Below, one piece after another: positions 17,656-26,174 of a DNA stretch of 64,000 nucleotides (positions within the stretch are counted from its first letter, which is position 1; every line of letters starts with the position of its first letter). The position numbers and the translations under genes were made by a program. The notes under the pieces were generated by a model. That model did not search any database and was not told where the DNA came from. It was given only the letters and a program-made list of their open reading frames with translations. The stretch covers positions 3,844,001 to 3,908,000 of the forward strand of contig NZ_CP132343.1 in NCBI RefSeq assembly GCF_040529065.1, read 5' to 3'. The DNA comes from Xanthomonas sacchari. GTDB lineage: Bacteria > Pseudomonadota > Gammaproteobacteria > Xanthomonadales > Xanthomonadaceae.

Positions 17656-18969
17656 ATGCCATCGCTGCCGCGCCTCGCCACCCTCGTCCTGTTCGCCCTG
17701 ATGCCGCTGGGCTGTGCCGCGGCACGCGCACAAGCGACCGCGACGGAGACGCTGGAAAAAGTCGTCATCCTCAAACGCCACGGCGTGCGTGCAGCGATGT
17801 CCAGCGCGGAGCAACTGGAGCGCTATTCGGCACGCCCGTGGCCGCGCTTCGCGGTGCCGGCCGGCTATCTCACCGCGAACGGCGCGGCGCTGGAACGGCT
17901 GTTCGGCGCCTACTATCGCGCCCGCTATGCGCCGCTGGGGCTGTTCGCCGGCGACGGTTGCGCGGCCGCGTACTACTGGGCCAACCGCACCCAGCGCACC
18001 CTCGCCTCGGCACAGGCGCTGGCCAGCACGCTGACCCCGGGCTGCGCCAACCCGGTGCACAGCGTCGCCGACGGTGCCTCCGACCCGCTGTTCGACGGCG
18101 CGCCCGCGTTGCGCGATCCCGCCGCCGTGGCGCGGATGCGTGCGGCCATCGCCGGCCGCATCGGCGGCGACGCGCGGGCCTGGAATGCGGCCCAGGCCGA
18201 CGCCATCGACAGCCTGCAGCAACTGCTGCTGCAGTGCGCGCAACGGCCCTGCCCGGCCGACGCCGGCAGCGGCAGCGGCAGCGGCAAGCTGCGCCTGGAT
18301 GCGGTGCCGGCGCGGCTGGGCGACGCCGAGGATGCGATCCCCGGCATCGAAGGCCCGGCCGCGGCCGCCTCCGGCCTCAGCGAAAGCCTGCTGATGGCCT
18401 GGGCCGACGGCCAGGACTTCGCCGCGCTCGGCTGGCGCGGCGTCGACGAGGCCAGCCTGCTGCGCGCCTTCGCCCCGCACCAGGCCGAATTCGCGCTGCG
18501 CCTGCGCGCGCCGGCGGTGGCGCGCATGGCCGCCTCGCCGCTGGCGGCGCGGCTGCTGGCGACGCTGCTGGACGGCAGCGGCCAGGCCACGCGCGCCGAA
18601 CCCATCGGCGGCGCGGCGCGGCTGGTGGTGCTGTCCGGCCACGACGGCACCCTGACCCTGCTGGCCGGCATGCTCGATCTGCACTGGCAACTGCAAGGCT
18701 ACCAGCCCGACCAGACCGTGCCCGGCGGCGCACTGGTGTTCGAGCGCTGGCGCCGCGCCGACGGCGAACGCGTGATCCGCCTGCGCTACACCGCGCAGAG
18801 CCTGGCGCAGCTACGCGAACGCCGCGCGCTGACGGTGCAGGCGCCGCCGCTGGAGTCGCCCGTGTTCATTCCGCAGTGCAGCCGCGCCGATGCCGCCTAC
18901 GACTGCCCGCTGCCGGCCTTCGCCGCCGCGGTCGAGGCCGCGCTCGATCCGCAGTTCCTGACCCCATGA
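17656..18969 (+). CDS. Secreted histidine acid phosphatase, phytase-like
   Basis: A 437-residue branch-2 histidine phosphatase with a signal peptide (about residues 1-27, ending AQA). The catalytic motif reads RHGVRAA (nucleophile His42); the usual RHGxRxP has Pro where Ala stands here. The proton-donor motif is HD in SGHDGTL, where AppA-type enzymes have HDTN. Likely activity is stepwise removal of phosphate from phytate or sugar phosphates in the periplasm. The ATG at 17656 has GGAG eight bases upstream, preferred over the TTG at 17650. It lies 93 bases after the receptor, suggesting joint expression. Confidence 0.85.
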   Translation: MPSLPRLATLVLFALMPLGCAAARAQATATETLEKVVILKRHGVRAAMSSAEQLERYSARPWPRFAVPAGYLTANGAALERLFGAYYRARYAPLGLFAGDGCAAAYYWANRTQRTLASAQALASTLTPGCANPVHSVADGASDPLFDGAPALRDPAAVARMRAAIAGRIGGDARAWNAAQADAIDSLQQLLLQCAQRPCPADAGSGSGSGKLRLDAVPARLGDAEDAIPGIEGPAAAASGLSESLLMAWADGQDFAALGWRGVDEASLLRAFAPHQAEFALRLRAPAVARMAASPLAARLLATLLDGSGQATRAEPIGGAARLVVLSGHDGTLTLLAGMLDLHWQLQGYQPDQTVPGGALVFERWRRADGERVIRLRYTAQSLAQLRERRALTVQAPPLESPVFIPQCSRADAAYDCPLPAFAAAVEAALDPQFLTP

Positions 18970-19079
18970 CGCCACGTGCGCCGGCCCCGGCCGGTCGCGC
19001 GGCGGCATCGGTGCCTTCCGGCACCGCCCCCTGGCGCTCGCGCCACCCGCTGTTCCTCCCAACCCGCAAGAGGCGATTC

Positions 19080-20384
19080 ATGATCCAGCATCTACGCACC
19101 CTCGTGAGCTACGGTATCGGATTGAGCCTGGCCTGCGCCGGCGTGGTCCACGCGCAATCGGACGTCGGCGTGCTCGACGTACTCACCTACAACGTCGCCG
19201 GCCTGCCGCAGGGCATTTCCAGCAGCAACCCGGCCGCCAACACCGCCCAGATCGCACCGAAGCTGGCGCCGTACGGCCTGATCAACGTGCAGGAAGATTT
19301 CAACTACCACGCCACGCTGTACGCGGGCGACCAGCACCCCTACCGCACGCCCACCAGCGGCGGCGCGGCGATCGGCGACGGCCTCAACACGCTGAGCAAC
19401 TATCGCTTCGACGACTTCACCCGCATCAAGTGGGACAAGTGCAACGGCACCGACTGCCTCACCCCCAAGGGCTTCAGCTACATGCGCGTGCGCCTGGACG
19501 ACGGCGTGCTGCTCGACGTGTACAACGCCCATCCCAACGCCGGCACCGAGAGCGCGGACCTGGCCGCGCGGCGCGCCAACATCAGCCAGCTCTCGCAGTT
19601 CATCCAGACCTGGTCGGCCGGCAACGCGGTGCTTGTGATGATGGACTCCAACACCCGCTACACCCGCGCCGACGACAACATCCGCACGCTGATCGCCGGC
19701 AACGGCCTGACCGATGCCTGGGTGGAACTGGTCAAGGGCAGCGCCCCGGCCGCCGGCGCCGCGCCGCTGCTGTGCGGCACCCCGCCGACCAACGACTGCG
19801 AGGTGGTGGACAAGATCCTGTACCGCGACGCGCCGCAACTGACCCTGGTCGCCAACCGCTACAAGCTCGACGACGGCAACTTCTACGACAGCGCCGGCAA
19901 GCCGCTGTCCGACCACTACCCGCTGGCCGCGCAGTTCGGTTGGGCGGTCGGGACCACCGTGCGCACCAGCGACCAGTTCGGCGGCCCGCACGGCACCCCG
20001 TTCAACGACATCTCCAAGGGCGCCGAGCAGCGCACGATCGCCAGCGTGACCCTGCGTGGCGCCGAGCGCCTGGACGGCATCGCGCTGGGCCTGGACAACG
20101 GCAGCACCCTGGCCCACGGCGGCAGTGGCGGCGATCCGGTCACGCTGCGCCTGGCGGCCAACGAGCGACTGACCTCGGCCACGCTGAGCGTGGGCCAGTA
20201 CAACGGCCACACCCGGCTGTTCTCGCTGAGCCTGCGCACCAACCAGGGCCGCAGCCTCAGCGCCGGCACGCCGACCGCCGAGACCTACACGCTCACCGCA
20301 CCCAGCGGCTGGCACATCGCCGGCTTCACCGGCCGCGACGGCGACGAGATCGACAAGCTCGGCGTGGTCTACCGCAAGGATTGA
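19080..20384 (+). CDS. Exported endonuclease/exonuclease/phosphatase-fold protein with C-terminal jacalin-like lectin domain
   Basis: A 434-residue exported protein. A signal peptide ending in VHAQ is followed by an EEP (DNase I/sphingomyelinase/inositol-phosphatase) fold at about residues 35-290, with motifs DVLTYNVAG, NVQEDFN, HPNAG, MMDSNTRY and SDHYPLA covering the metal and catalytic positions. The last 140 residues look like a jacalin-type beta-prism lectin: FGGPHGTPFNDI, a repeat of HGGSGG, and the closing GFTGRDGDEIDKLGV. A sugar-binding tail on a phosphodiesterase suggests targeting to a glycan or glycolipid. AAGAGG precedes the ATG. It follows the phosphatase by 110 bases and is probably part of the same regulon. 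Confidence 0.82.
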   Translation: MIQHLRTLVSYGIGLSLACAGVVHAQSDVGVLDVLTYNVAGLPQGISSSNPAANTAQIAPKLAPYGLINVQEDFNYHATLYAGDQHPYRTPTSGGAAIGDGLNTLSNYRFDDFTRIKWDKCNGTDCLTPKGFSYMRVRLDDGVLLDVYNAHPNAGTESADLAARRANISQLSQFIQTWSAGNAVLVMMDSNTRYTRADDNIRTLIAGNGLTDAWVELVKGSAPAAGAAPLLCGTPPTNDCEVVDKILYRDAPQLTLVANRYKLDDGNFYDSAGKPLSDHYPLAAQFGWAVGTTVRTSDQFGGPHGTPFNDISKGAEQRTIASVTLRGAERLDGIALGLDNGSTLAHGGSGGDPVTLRLAANERLTSATLSVGQYNGHTRLFSLSLRTNQGRSLSAGTPTAETYTLTAPSGWHIAGFTGRDGDEIDKLGVVYRKD

Positions 20385-20423
20385 GCGGCGCGCACAGCCG
20401 TCGCACCAAAATCGGGATCGACA

Positions 20424-20452
20424 CGGCGGCGGCGTCTGCAACGCCGCCGCCG
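20424..20452. terminator. Perfect 12-bp GC-rich hairpin after the lectin-phosphodiesterase gene
   Basis: CGGCGGCGGCGT (20424-20435), a five-base loop and its exact complement form a strong stem 40 bases after the stop codon. There is no T-run after it, so it may be a weak or factor-assisted terminator or an mRNA 3'-end stabiliser. The remaining bases to 20821 contain another short perfect dyad (CCGCTACC-AC-GGTAGCGG, about 20510-20529) but no gene I can support. Confidence 0.5.
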
Positions 20453-20821
20453 TCCCGGCGTCGCAGGCCGGTAAGTGCCAGGCGCTCACTGGCATGACGC
20501 AGCCCTCCGTACCGCTACCACGGTAGCGGCCCAATCCAGCGGCTGCATCGGGCCACCACGCTACGCGACCTGTGCGATGCCCGGCCATGCTGCGATTTTC
20601 TCGAGCGCGCAACGCGCGATGCTGCACCGCAGCGCTCGCAGCACAACCGAGCTTCCGTCGCTTTCACGCACTCCGTTGCGGATCGCGCTAGCCTCGGCGG
20701 CAGGATCGGGCGTATGCAACGTGGTCCTGCATGTCCCGCATTGCGCAAGGCAATGCCGATCCACCGATCCGCCAGGGACACGCGACGCTGGACTACAGCC
20801 ACCCAATGGACGGAGATCTCT

Positions 20822-21247
20822 ATGCGTTATCTCGCTCTTGCACTGCTTGCCTTGTTCGCCCTTGGCCATGCCGGCAAGGCACGCGCCGATGCGTGCGGCG
20901 GCACCCTGATCGACTACAAGCCGGTGCGCGTCGGCGGCGAAAAGGTCGGCGAACTGCAGATGTACTACAACAGCGCCAACGGCAAGAACTGCGCGGTGTT
21001 TTCCCACGCAGGCCCGACCTGGGGCAAACCGCTGACCACCAGTGTGGAGGTGTATGTCTGCAAGCCGAACAAGGACACCTGCGGCGTGTGGCAATGGGAT
21101 CCGTGGTGGGATCGCGACGACGGCACCTATGCCTATGAGGCAGGCCCCGTGCGCATCGACGGAGAGAACAAATGCGTGCGATCGATGGGCTATGTCGACT
21201 ACAAGGGCGATATCAGAGTTGCATTGTCCGACGTGCACTGCCGATGA
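20822..21247 (+). CDS. Small secreted Cys-containing protein of unknown function
   Basis: A 141-residue protein with a clear signal peptide (MRYLALALLALFALGHAGKA, cut near ARA-DACGG) and five Cys in the mature part. The stretch VGELQMYYNSANGKNCAVF is reminiscent of small secreted 'spore-associated protein A'-like sequences, but I cannot confirm this. ATG 20822 has GGAG upstream; an in-frame extension to 20714 has no signal-like N-terminus. It stands alone between two long gaps, and its function is unknown. Confidence 0.7.
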   Translation: MRYLALALLALFALGHAGKARADACGGTLIDYKPVRVGGEKVGELQMYYNSANGKNCAVFSHAGPTWGKPLTTSVEVYVCKPNKDTCGVWQWDPWWDRDDGTYAYEAGPVRIDGENKCVRSMGYVDYKGDIRVALSDVHCR

Positions 21248-21276
21248 AGCGTGCCTGACAAGGCGGTGGAGCGCTG

Positions 21277-21341
21277 CAGGAGCGGCGTCAGCCGTGACAC
21301 GACTGTGCCGGTCGCGGATGATCCGCTCCTGCAGGGACCAC
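21277..21341. repeat. Degenerate REP-like inverted pair
   Basis: CTGCAGGAGCGGCGTCAGCC and an inverted partner ending GCTCCTGCAGG resemble the GTAG hairpins elsewhere but have diverged (CAGG for TAGG, a changed loop). It sits between the convergent small secreted protein gene and radA, where it may also terminate transcription. Confidence 0.6.
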
Positions 21342-21396
21342 GAAATACGCGCCGCCCTGCAGGAGGACGGCCCGCGCGGTCACTTGCACGCCGCAC

Positions 21397-22782
21397 TCAC
21401 TCGCTCGCCGCCTCCAATGCCTGCGACAAACGCTCCACCGCGATCACTTCCATACCCTTGACCGTGCCGGTCTTGGGCGCATTGGCCTTGGGCACGATGG
21501 CGCGCTTGAAGCCGTGCGTGGCCGCCTCGCGCAGCCGGTCCTCGCCGTTGGGCACGGGACGGATCTCGCCGGACAGGCCGACCTCGCCGAAGGCGATGGT
21601 CTTCTCCGCCAGCGGCCGGTCGCGCAGCGAGGACAGCACCGCCAACAGCACCGGCAGGTCGGCCGCGGTCTCCTGCACGCGGATGCCGCCGACCACGTTG
21701 ACGAACACGTCCTGGTCGCCGACCACGATGCCGCCATGGCGGTGCAGCACCGCCAGCAGCATCGCCAGCCGGTTCTGCTCCAGGCCCACCGCCACGCGCC
21801 GCGGATTGGACAGCGGCGAGGCATCGACCAGCGCCTGCACTTCCACCATCAGCGGCCGCGTGCCTTCGCGGGTGACCATCACGCAACTGCCGGGCTGGTG
21901 CGCGCTGCCGCCGGACAGGAAGATCGCAGACGGGTTGGAGACTTCCTTCAGCCCCTTCTCGCCCATCGCGAACACGCCCAGCTCGTTGACCGCGCCGAAG
22001 CGGTTCTTGAAGGCGCGCAGCAGGCGGAAGCGGCTGCCGCTCTCGCCCTCGAAGTACAGCACCGCATCGACCATGTGCTCGAGCACGCGCGGGCCGGCGA
22101 TGCCGCCCTCCTTGGTGACGTGGCCGACCAGGAACACCGCGGTACCGGTCTCCTTGGCGTAGCGCACCAGCCGCGCCGCGCTCTCGCGCACCTGGCTGAC
22201 CGAGCCGGGCGCGGCGGTCAACGCCTCGGTCCACAGGGTCTGTACCGAGTCGGCGACGATCAGCTTGGGTCGCGCCGCGCTGGCATGCTGCAGGATGTGC
22301 TCGATGCCGGTTTCGGCCAGCGCGTTGAGGCCGTCCAGCGGCAGGTCCAGGCGCACCGCGCGCCCGGCGACCTGGCCCAGCGATTCCTCGCCGGTCACGT
22401 ACAGCACCGGCAGCGTGCCGGCCATCTTCGCCAGCGCCTGCAGCAGCAGGGTCGACTTGCCGATGCCGGGGTCGCCGCCGATCAGCACCACTGCGCCTTC
22501 CACCAGGCCGCCGCCCAGCACCCGGTCGAACTCGCCGATGCCGGTGGACACGCGCGCCTGGTCGCGATGCTCCACGTCCTTGAGCGCGGTGATCTTGGGC
22601 GTCTCGGCCTTGCCGGCCCAGCCGCTGCGCCGCGCCGCGGCCGGCGCCTTGGCCGTGGCCGCGCTCTCCAGCACGATCTCGCTCAACGTGTTCCAGGCAC
22701 CGCATTCGGTGCACTGGCCCTGCCACTTGTTGTATTCGGCGCCGCACTCGCCGCAGACATAGGCCGTTTTCGCTTTCGCCAT
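21397..22782 (-). CDS. radA: DNA repair protein RadA
   Basis: A 461-residue RecA-like ATPase that processes branched recombination intermediates. An N-terminal zinc finger uses Cys10, Cys13, Cys24 and Cys27. Walker A is GDPGIGKST (about residues 103-111), the RadA-specific KNRFG motif is present near the middle, and the Lon-protease-like C-terminal domain follows (VNVVGGIRVQE, SLRDRPL). All parts are intact and the length is normal for the family. It appears to be a single-gene unit bordered by repeats on both sides. Confidence 0.96.
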   Translation of the reverse strand: MAKAKTAYVCGECGAEYNKWQGQCTECGAWNTLSEIVLESAATAKAPAAARRSGWAGKAETPKITALKDVEHRDQARVSTGIGEFDRVLGGGLVEGAVVLIGGDPGIGKSTLLLQALAKMAGTLPVLYVTGEESLGQVAGRAVRLDLPLDGLNALAETGIEHILQHASAARPKLIVADSVQTLWTEALTAAPGSVSQVRESAARLVRYAKETGTAVFLVGHVTKEGGIAGPRVLEHMVDAVLYFEGESGSRFRLLRAFKNRFGAVNELGVFAMGEKGLKEVSNPSAIFLSGGSAHQPGSCVMVTREGTRPLMVEVQALVDASPLSNPRRVAVGLEQNRLAMLLAVLHRHGGIVVGDQDVFVNVVGGIRVQETAADLPVLLAVLSSLRDRPLAEKTIAFGEVGLSGEIRPVPNGEDRLREAATHGFKRAIVPKANAPKTGTVKGMEVIAVERLSQALEAASE

Positions 22783-22900
22783 CTGCTTCTGGTCCGCTCA
22801 GACAATGCATCAGCATAGTGGCTGGCGGTCTCAGCGTCCGCGACGGAGGTGCGCCGCGCTCGTGCAGCGGCATCGGCGGGCAGGCAAACCAGGCATTTCC

Positions 22901-23074
22901 GTAGGAGCGGCTTCAGCCGCGACCTGGCGTTACCGGTCATGCCCGATCGCGGCTGAAGCCGCTCCTACACGATGCGCCCAGTCGATGCCTTGTGGGAGGG
23001 ACTTCAGTCCCGACTGCACGCTGCCCGGGAGGCGTTGCCTTTCCCGCTCGTCGCGCCTGAAGTTGCTCCCACAC
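22901..23074. repeat. REP-like cluster upstream of radA
   Basis: A GTAG copy at 22901-22923 and an inverted copy at 22946-22968 form a pair; a TGTGGGAGGGACTTCAGTCC copy follows at 22990-23014 and a degenerate inverted copy at about 23047-23074. They fill most of the 435-base gap between radA and the M61 peptidase gene. I see no gene in the gap. Confidence 0.85.
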
Positions 23075-23217
23075 GACGCTCCGCTGGCTGCAGGAATGGC
23101 GCCGCTGCGGCCTTGGGCGATCCGCAGCGGCCGGAAGATCCACTCAAGACGCCATGACGCACCCTGCCTACCACCCGGCGCGCCATGGCGCCGGGTCGTC
23201 GGCCGCATCCGCCAACA

Positions 23218-25107
23218 TCAACGCGCCTTGTACAGCTCGCTCAGGCGATCCGGCGTGCCGGCGATGCGCTCTAGGTGCGGATACTGCAGACCGCCGTGGT
23301 AGGCGATGCGCAAGGTGTCGTAGCGGTCGCCGCGCTTGACCAGCAGTTCGATCGGCGTGCTGCCGCCCTTGGCCGCGGTGATCGCGTCCTTGAGCGCCTC
23401 GGCGCTGTACTCCTGGCCACCGACCGCGACCACGCGGTTGCCGGCGATGAGGCCGGCGTTGAACGCCGGGCTGTCCCACAGCACGGCCTGCACCTGGCCC
23501 TGCTGGTCCAGGCTCAGACCCAGCGAATAGCTCAGGTCCAGGCTCTTGTTGCGCGCCTCGCTGGTCTTGTTGGCCGCGTTCGGCTGATCGGTATAGACCA
23601 GCTTCCAGCCGCTGGCCTCGATGCCGCCGACCAGCGAATCGTGCGCATCGAGACGGCTGCGCAGCAGGGTCGCCCAGTCGTACTTGGCGATGCCGTCGAG
23701 CGTGGCGACGATGTCGTCGAAGGTATAGGGATTCACGTCCCAGGCGCCGTCGTGCATGCCGAAGAACGCCTTGGCGAAATCGTCCAGCGAGCGCTTGCCG
23801 CCGCTGAGCTCACGCAGCTTGGCGTTGACCTCCAGCCAGACCATCTGCCCCCCGGAATAGTAGTCCTCGCTCAACTGGTAGCTGCGGTAGGCGCGTGGCC
23901 GGCGCATCGACATGGTCGGATCATTGGTGGTGTCCTGCAGCGCGCGCCAGGCCAGGCCGGGCCGGCCGCGCTGGTAGGTCGCGGCGACGTTGGCCAGCAT
24001 GTCGCGCGCCTGGTCCTGGGTCCACAGCCCTGCGCGCGCGGCGACCACCTCGCCCCAGAACTGGGTCTGGCCCTCGTACAGCCACAGTAGGCTGTCGCCC
24101 ATCGGCACGTTGAAGTTGGGCGTGGCCAGGTCGGCGCCGCGGCGGTACTTGCCGTTCCAGGAGTGGTTGAACTCGTGCGCGAGCAGGTCGCGCATCTCCC
24201 AGCTCTTGTCCCACTCGGTGAAGTAGTCGAGCGGGCCGCTGTTCTCGCTGGAGCGATGGTGCTCCAGACCGATGCCGCCGAGCTTGTCGGTCAACGCCAG
24301 CAGGAACTCGTAGTGGTCGAAGTGCCGCGCGCCGTACAGCTTGTCCATCTGCTGCACCAGGGCCACGTGCGCCTTGACCTGCTCGGGCTTGGCCTCCAGC
24401 GACTTGGGCTTGTCGGCGAACACGTTCAGCGCCACCGGCGCCTTGGCCTTGTCGTCCAGCACGATGCGCTTGTAGTACTTGCCGGCGAACATCGGCGAGT
24501 CGACCAGGTCGTCGAAATCGATCGGCTTGAAGGTCACCGTGTCGCCGCTGCGCGTGGCGGTCTCCAGCGCGGTGGCATAGCTCCAGCCCGCCGGCAGGGT
24601 CACGCTGGCCTGCGCCTTGATGTTGCGCGCGTACACCCCGGCCGGATACAGCGCGGTGGTGTTCCACTGCAGGTTGAGCATCTCCGGGGTCATCATCACC
24701 CGGCCCTGGCCGTCGCCCTGCGAAGACAGGAACTGGTACTCGGCGACGATCTCGCTGACGCCGGCGGGCACGTCGACCTTGAACGCATAGACGTCGTACT
24801 GGTCGCGCGTCCACGGCAGCACCTTGCCGTTGGCCTTGATCACCAGCCCGGCGAGCTTGTCGATCGGGCCGGTCGGCGAATGGTTGCCGGGGATCCACTG
24901 CGGGTACAGCAGGGTCATCGGCCCCGGCGTGGCCGGGATGGTGCTGCGCACGCGGAAGATGCGATGGGCCAGATCGGTGGCATCGACATCGATCTTCAGC
25001 GTGCCGGCGAACGGCACGTCGCGCGGCGGGGCGGTCTGCGCCGAGGCCTGGAACGCGACAGTGGCGGCCAGCAGCAACGGCGCCATCCAGGCGGTGGACT
25101 TCTTCAT
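23218..25107 (-). CDS. M61-family metallopeptidase with PDZ domain
   Basis: A 629-residue exported peptidase of the glycyl-aminopeptidase family M61. A signal peptide (ends ASAQ) is followed by the N-terminal beta domain, the zinc-binding AHEFNHSWNGKYRRG (HExxH motif), and a C-terminal PDZ domain (GLSLDQQGQVQAVLWDSPAF, then GLIAGNRVVAVGG). It probably works in the periplasm or at the cell surface. The start at 25107 was chosen for the GGAG site and the immediate signal peptide. It stands alone; the next gene upstream ends 160 bases away. Confidence 0.9.
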   Translation of the reverse strand: MKKSTAWMAPLLLAATVAFQASAQTAPPRDVPFAGTLKIDVDATDLAHRIFRVRSTIPATPGPMTLLYPQWIPGNHSPTGPIDKLAGLVIKANGKVLPWTRDQYDVYAFKVDVPAGVSEIVAEYQFLSSQGDGQGRVMMTPEMLNLQWNTTALYPAGVYARNIKAQASVTLPAGWSYATALETATRSGDTVTFKPIDFDDLVDSPMFAGKYYKRIVLDDKAKAPVALNVFADKPKSLEAKPEQVKAHVALVQQMDKLYGARHFDHYEFLLALTDKLGGIGLEHHRSSENSGPLDYFTEWDKSWEMRDLLAHEFNHSWNGKYRRGADLATPNFNVPMGDSLLWLYEGQTQFWGEVVAARAGLWTQDQARDMLANVAATYQRGRPGLAWRALQDTTNDPTMSMRRPRAYRSYQLSEDYYSGGQMVWLEVNAKLRELSGGKRSLDDFAKAFFGMHDGAWDVNPYTFDDIVATLDGIAKYDWATLLRSRLDAHDSLVGGIEASGWKLVYTDQPNAANKTSEARNKSLDLSYSLGLSLDQQGQVQAVLWDSPAFNAGLIAGNRVVAVGGQEYSAEALKDAITAAKGGSTPIELLVKRGDRYDTLRIAYHGGLQYPHLERIAGTPDRLSELYKAR

Positions 25108-25266
25108 GGGGTCTCCAAGGGGCGAACGACAGCGGACAGGCAAACCTCCATGCTATGCCTGCGCCGCCGCCGCGTGCCATGCCATAGGTCATGCCCCGGC
25201 GATCGCGCGGCCAACCCGGCGCCGCGCTCGACGAGAGGCGAATCCGAAGACGCGGCAGATCGCGCT

Positions 25267-26037
25267 TCAGTACCTTCGCACGGGAAAACGCCCGGAGAAT
25301 CCATCGAACACGGCACGCTCCACGTCGAGACGCTGCCGAAACTCCGCCGTATCGGTCATTCCGAAGCCAAGTTCGTCGGCCTGTCCCGCCGCGAAGCCGG
25401 CGAAGATGGCGTCGCAGAAGTCGTCCGGGTCCACGCCATGGGCCATGCCCGGGCCCGCCAGCGCCGTGCGGACCGCGGGCGGAATGATCTCGACGACCCT
25501 GACCTGCGTCGCGGCAAGCGCGAAGCGAAGATTGCACGTATAGCTGTGGAGCGCCGCCTTGCAGGCGCTGTAGACCGGGGCGAACGGCTGCGGAACGAAG
25601 GCGCCGCCGGAGGAGACATTGGCGATGAGCGCAGGCTCTCCATGTTGCAGCAACAGCGGGACCAGCAAATGGTTCAGATGCACGACGGCAGCGAACAGGA
25701 TGTCGATCTCGCGCTGGCGCTCGGCCCAGGGCGCCTGGTCGTCGGCGAGCGCGACACGCCGCTGGATGCCGGCGTTGTTGACGACCACGCGCAGCCCGGG
25801 ATGCCGCGCTTGCAGGTACTGCGCCAGTCGCTCGCGCTCTTCGGCGACCCCGATGTCGTTGACCAGGGTCTGCAGGCCGGGCGCGGCCGCAGCCGCGCGG
25901 TCGAGCTTGCCTGCATCGCGGCCGGTGACCAGCACGTTTGCGCCCGCGGCCAGGAAGCGCCGCGCGAGGCCGAACCCGATGCCGTCGCTGCCGCCGGTCA
26001 CCACCACATCCACACCTGCGAACGTCGTTGCGGACAT
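25267..26037 (-). CDS. SDR-family oxidoreductase (DltE-like)
   Basis: A 256-residue short-chain dehydrogenase with TGGSDGIGFGLARRF as the cofactor-binding turn, NNAGIQ, the serine in ANVSSGGAF and YSACK as the catalytic pair. The wording (NNAGIQR, IIPPAVRT) resembles the DltE-type uncharacterised oxidoreductases. ATG 26037 gives an eight-base spacing from GGAGG; ATG 26043 is the alternative. It is divergent from a MarR-family gene across two matching operators, so its expression is probably repressed by that protein and relieved by a small molecule. The substrate is unknown. Confidence 0.82.
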   Translation of the reverse strand: MSATTFAGVDVVVTGGSDGIGFGLARRFLAAGANVLVTGRDAGKLDRAAAAAPGLQTLVNDIGVAEERERLAQYLQARHPGLRVVVNNAGIQRRVALADDQAPWAERQREIDILFAAVVHLNHLLVPLLLQHGEPALIANVSSGGAFVPQPFAPVYSACKAALHSYTCNLRFALAATQVRVVEIIPPAVRTALAGPGMAHGVDPDDFCDAIFAGFAAGQADELGFGMTDTAEFRQRLDVERAVFDGFSGRFPVRRY

Positions 26038-26104
26038 CGCCATCGCCTCCGGGAACTGCGCGTCCGCTCGGCTGGCATCGCACGCCTGCCAGCGGCCACG
26101 CATT

Positions 26105-26153
26105 GGTTGTCACGTCAACCCAGAGATACGCCGTCCGGGTTGCCATGTCAACC
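26105..26153. promoter_or_regulatory. Two near-identical palindromic operators for the MarR-type repressor
   Basis: GGTTGTCACGTCAACC at 26105-26120 and GGTTGCCATGTCAACC at 26138-26153 differ at only two bases and each has GGTTG/CAACC arms. Their starts are 33 bases apart, about three helical turns, so two dimers would bind the same DNA face. They occupy the space between the divergent SDR and MarR starts, the standard place for autoregulated MarR operators. Confidence 0.75.
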
Positions 26154-26174
26154 GGCGCCGCCTATGGTGATCGC

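Noticed and set aside
14788..18696. A 1302-codon minus-strand open frame over the TonB receptor and phosphatase
   Set aside because: It is antisense to two well-supported genes, is rich in His/Gln/Arg/Ala with no recognisable domain, and is the expected by-product of very high GC. The same applies to long frames at 16479-19079 (+), 34476-38576 (+) and 42837-46049 (-).
20424..20452. Hairpin as a standard intrinsic terminator
   Set aside because: The stem is perfect but no T-run follows on either strand, so I record it only as a hairpin of uncertain role.
22901..23074. Repeat cluster as a possible CRISPR array
   Set aside because: The repeats are self-complementary hairpins in alternating orientation with irregular spacing, and no cas genes are nearby. 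They are REP-type elements.
26145..26174. Upstream ATG as the MarR start
   Set aside because: The ATG lies inside the second operator palindrome and has no ribosome-binding site; the start at 26175 fits the family N-terminus better.
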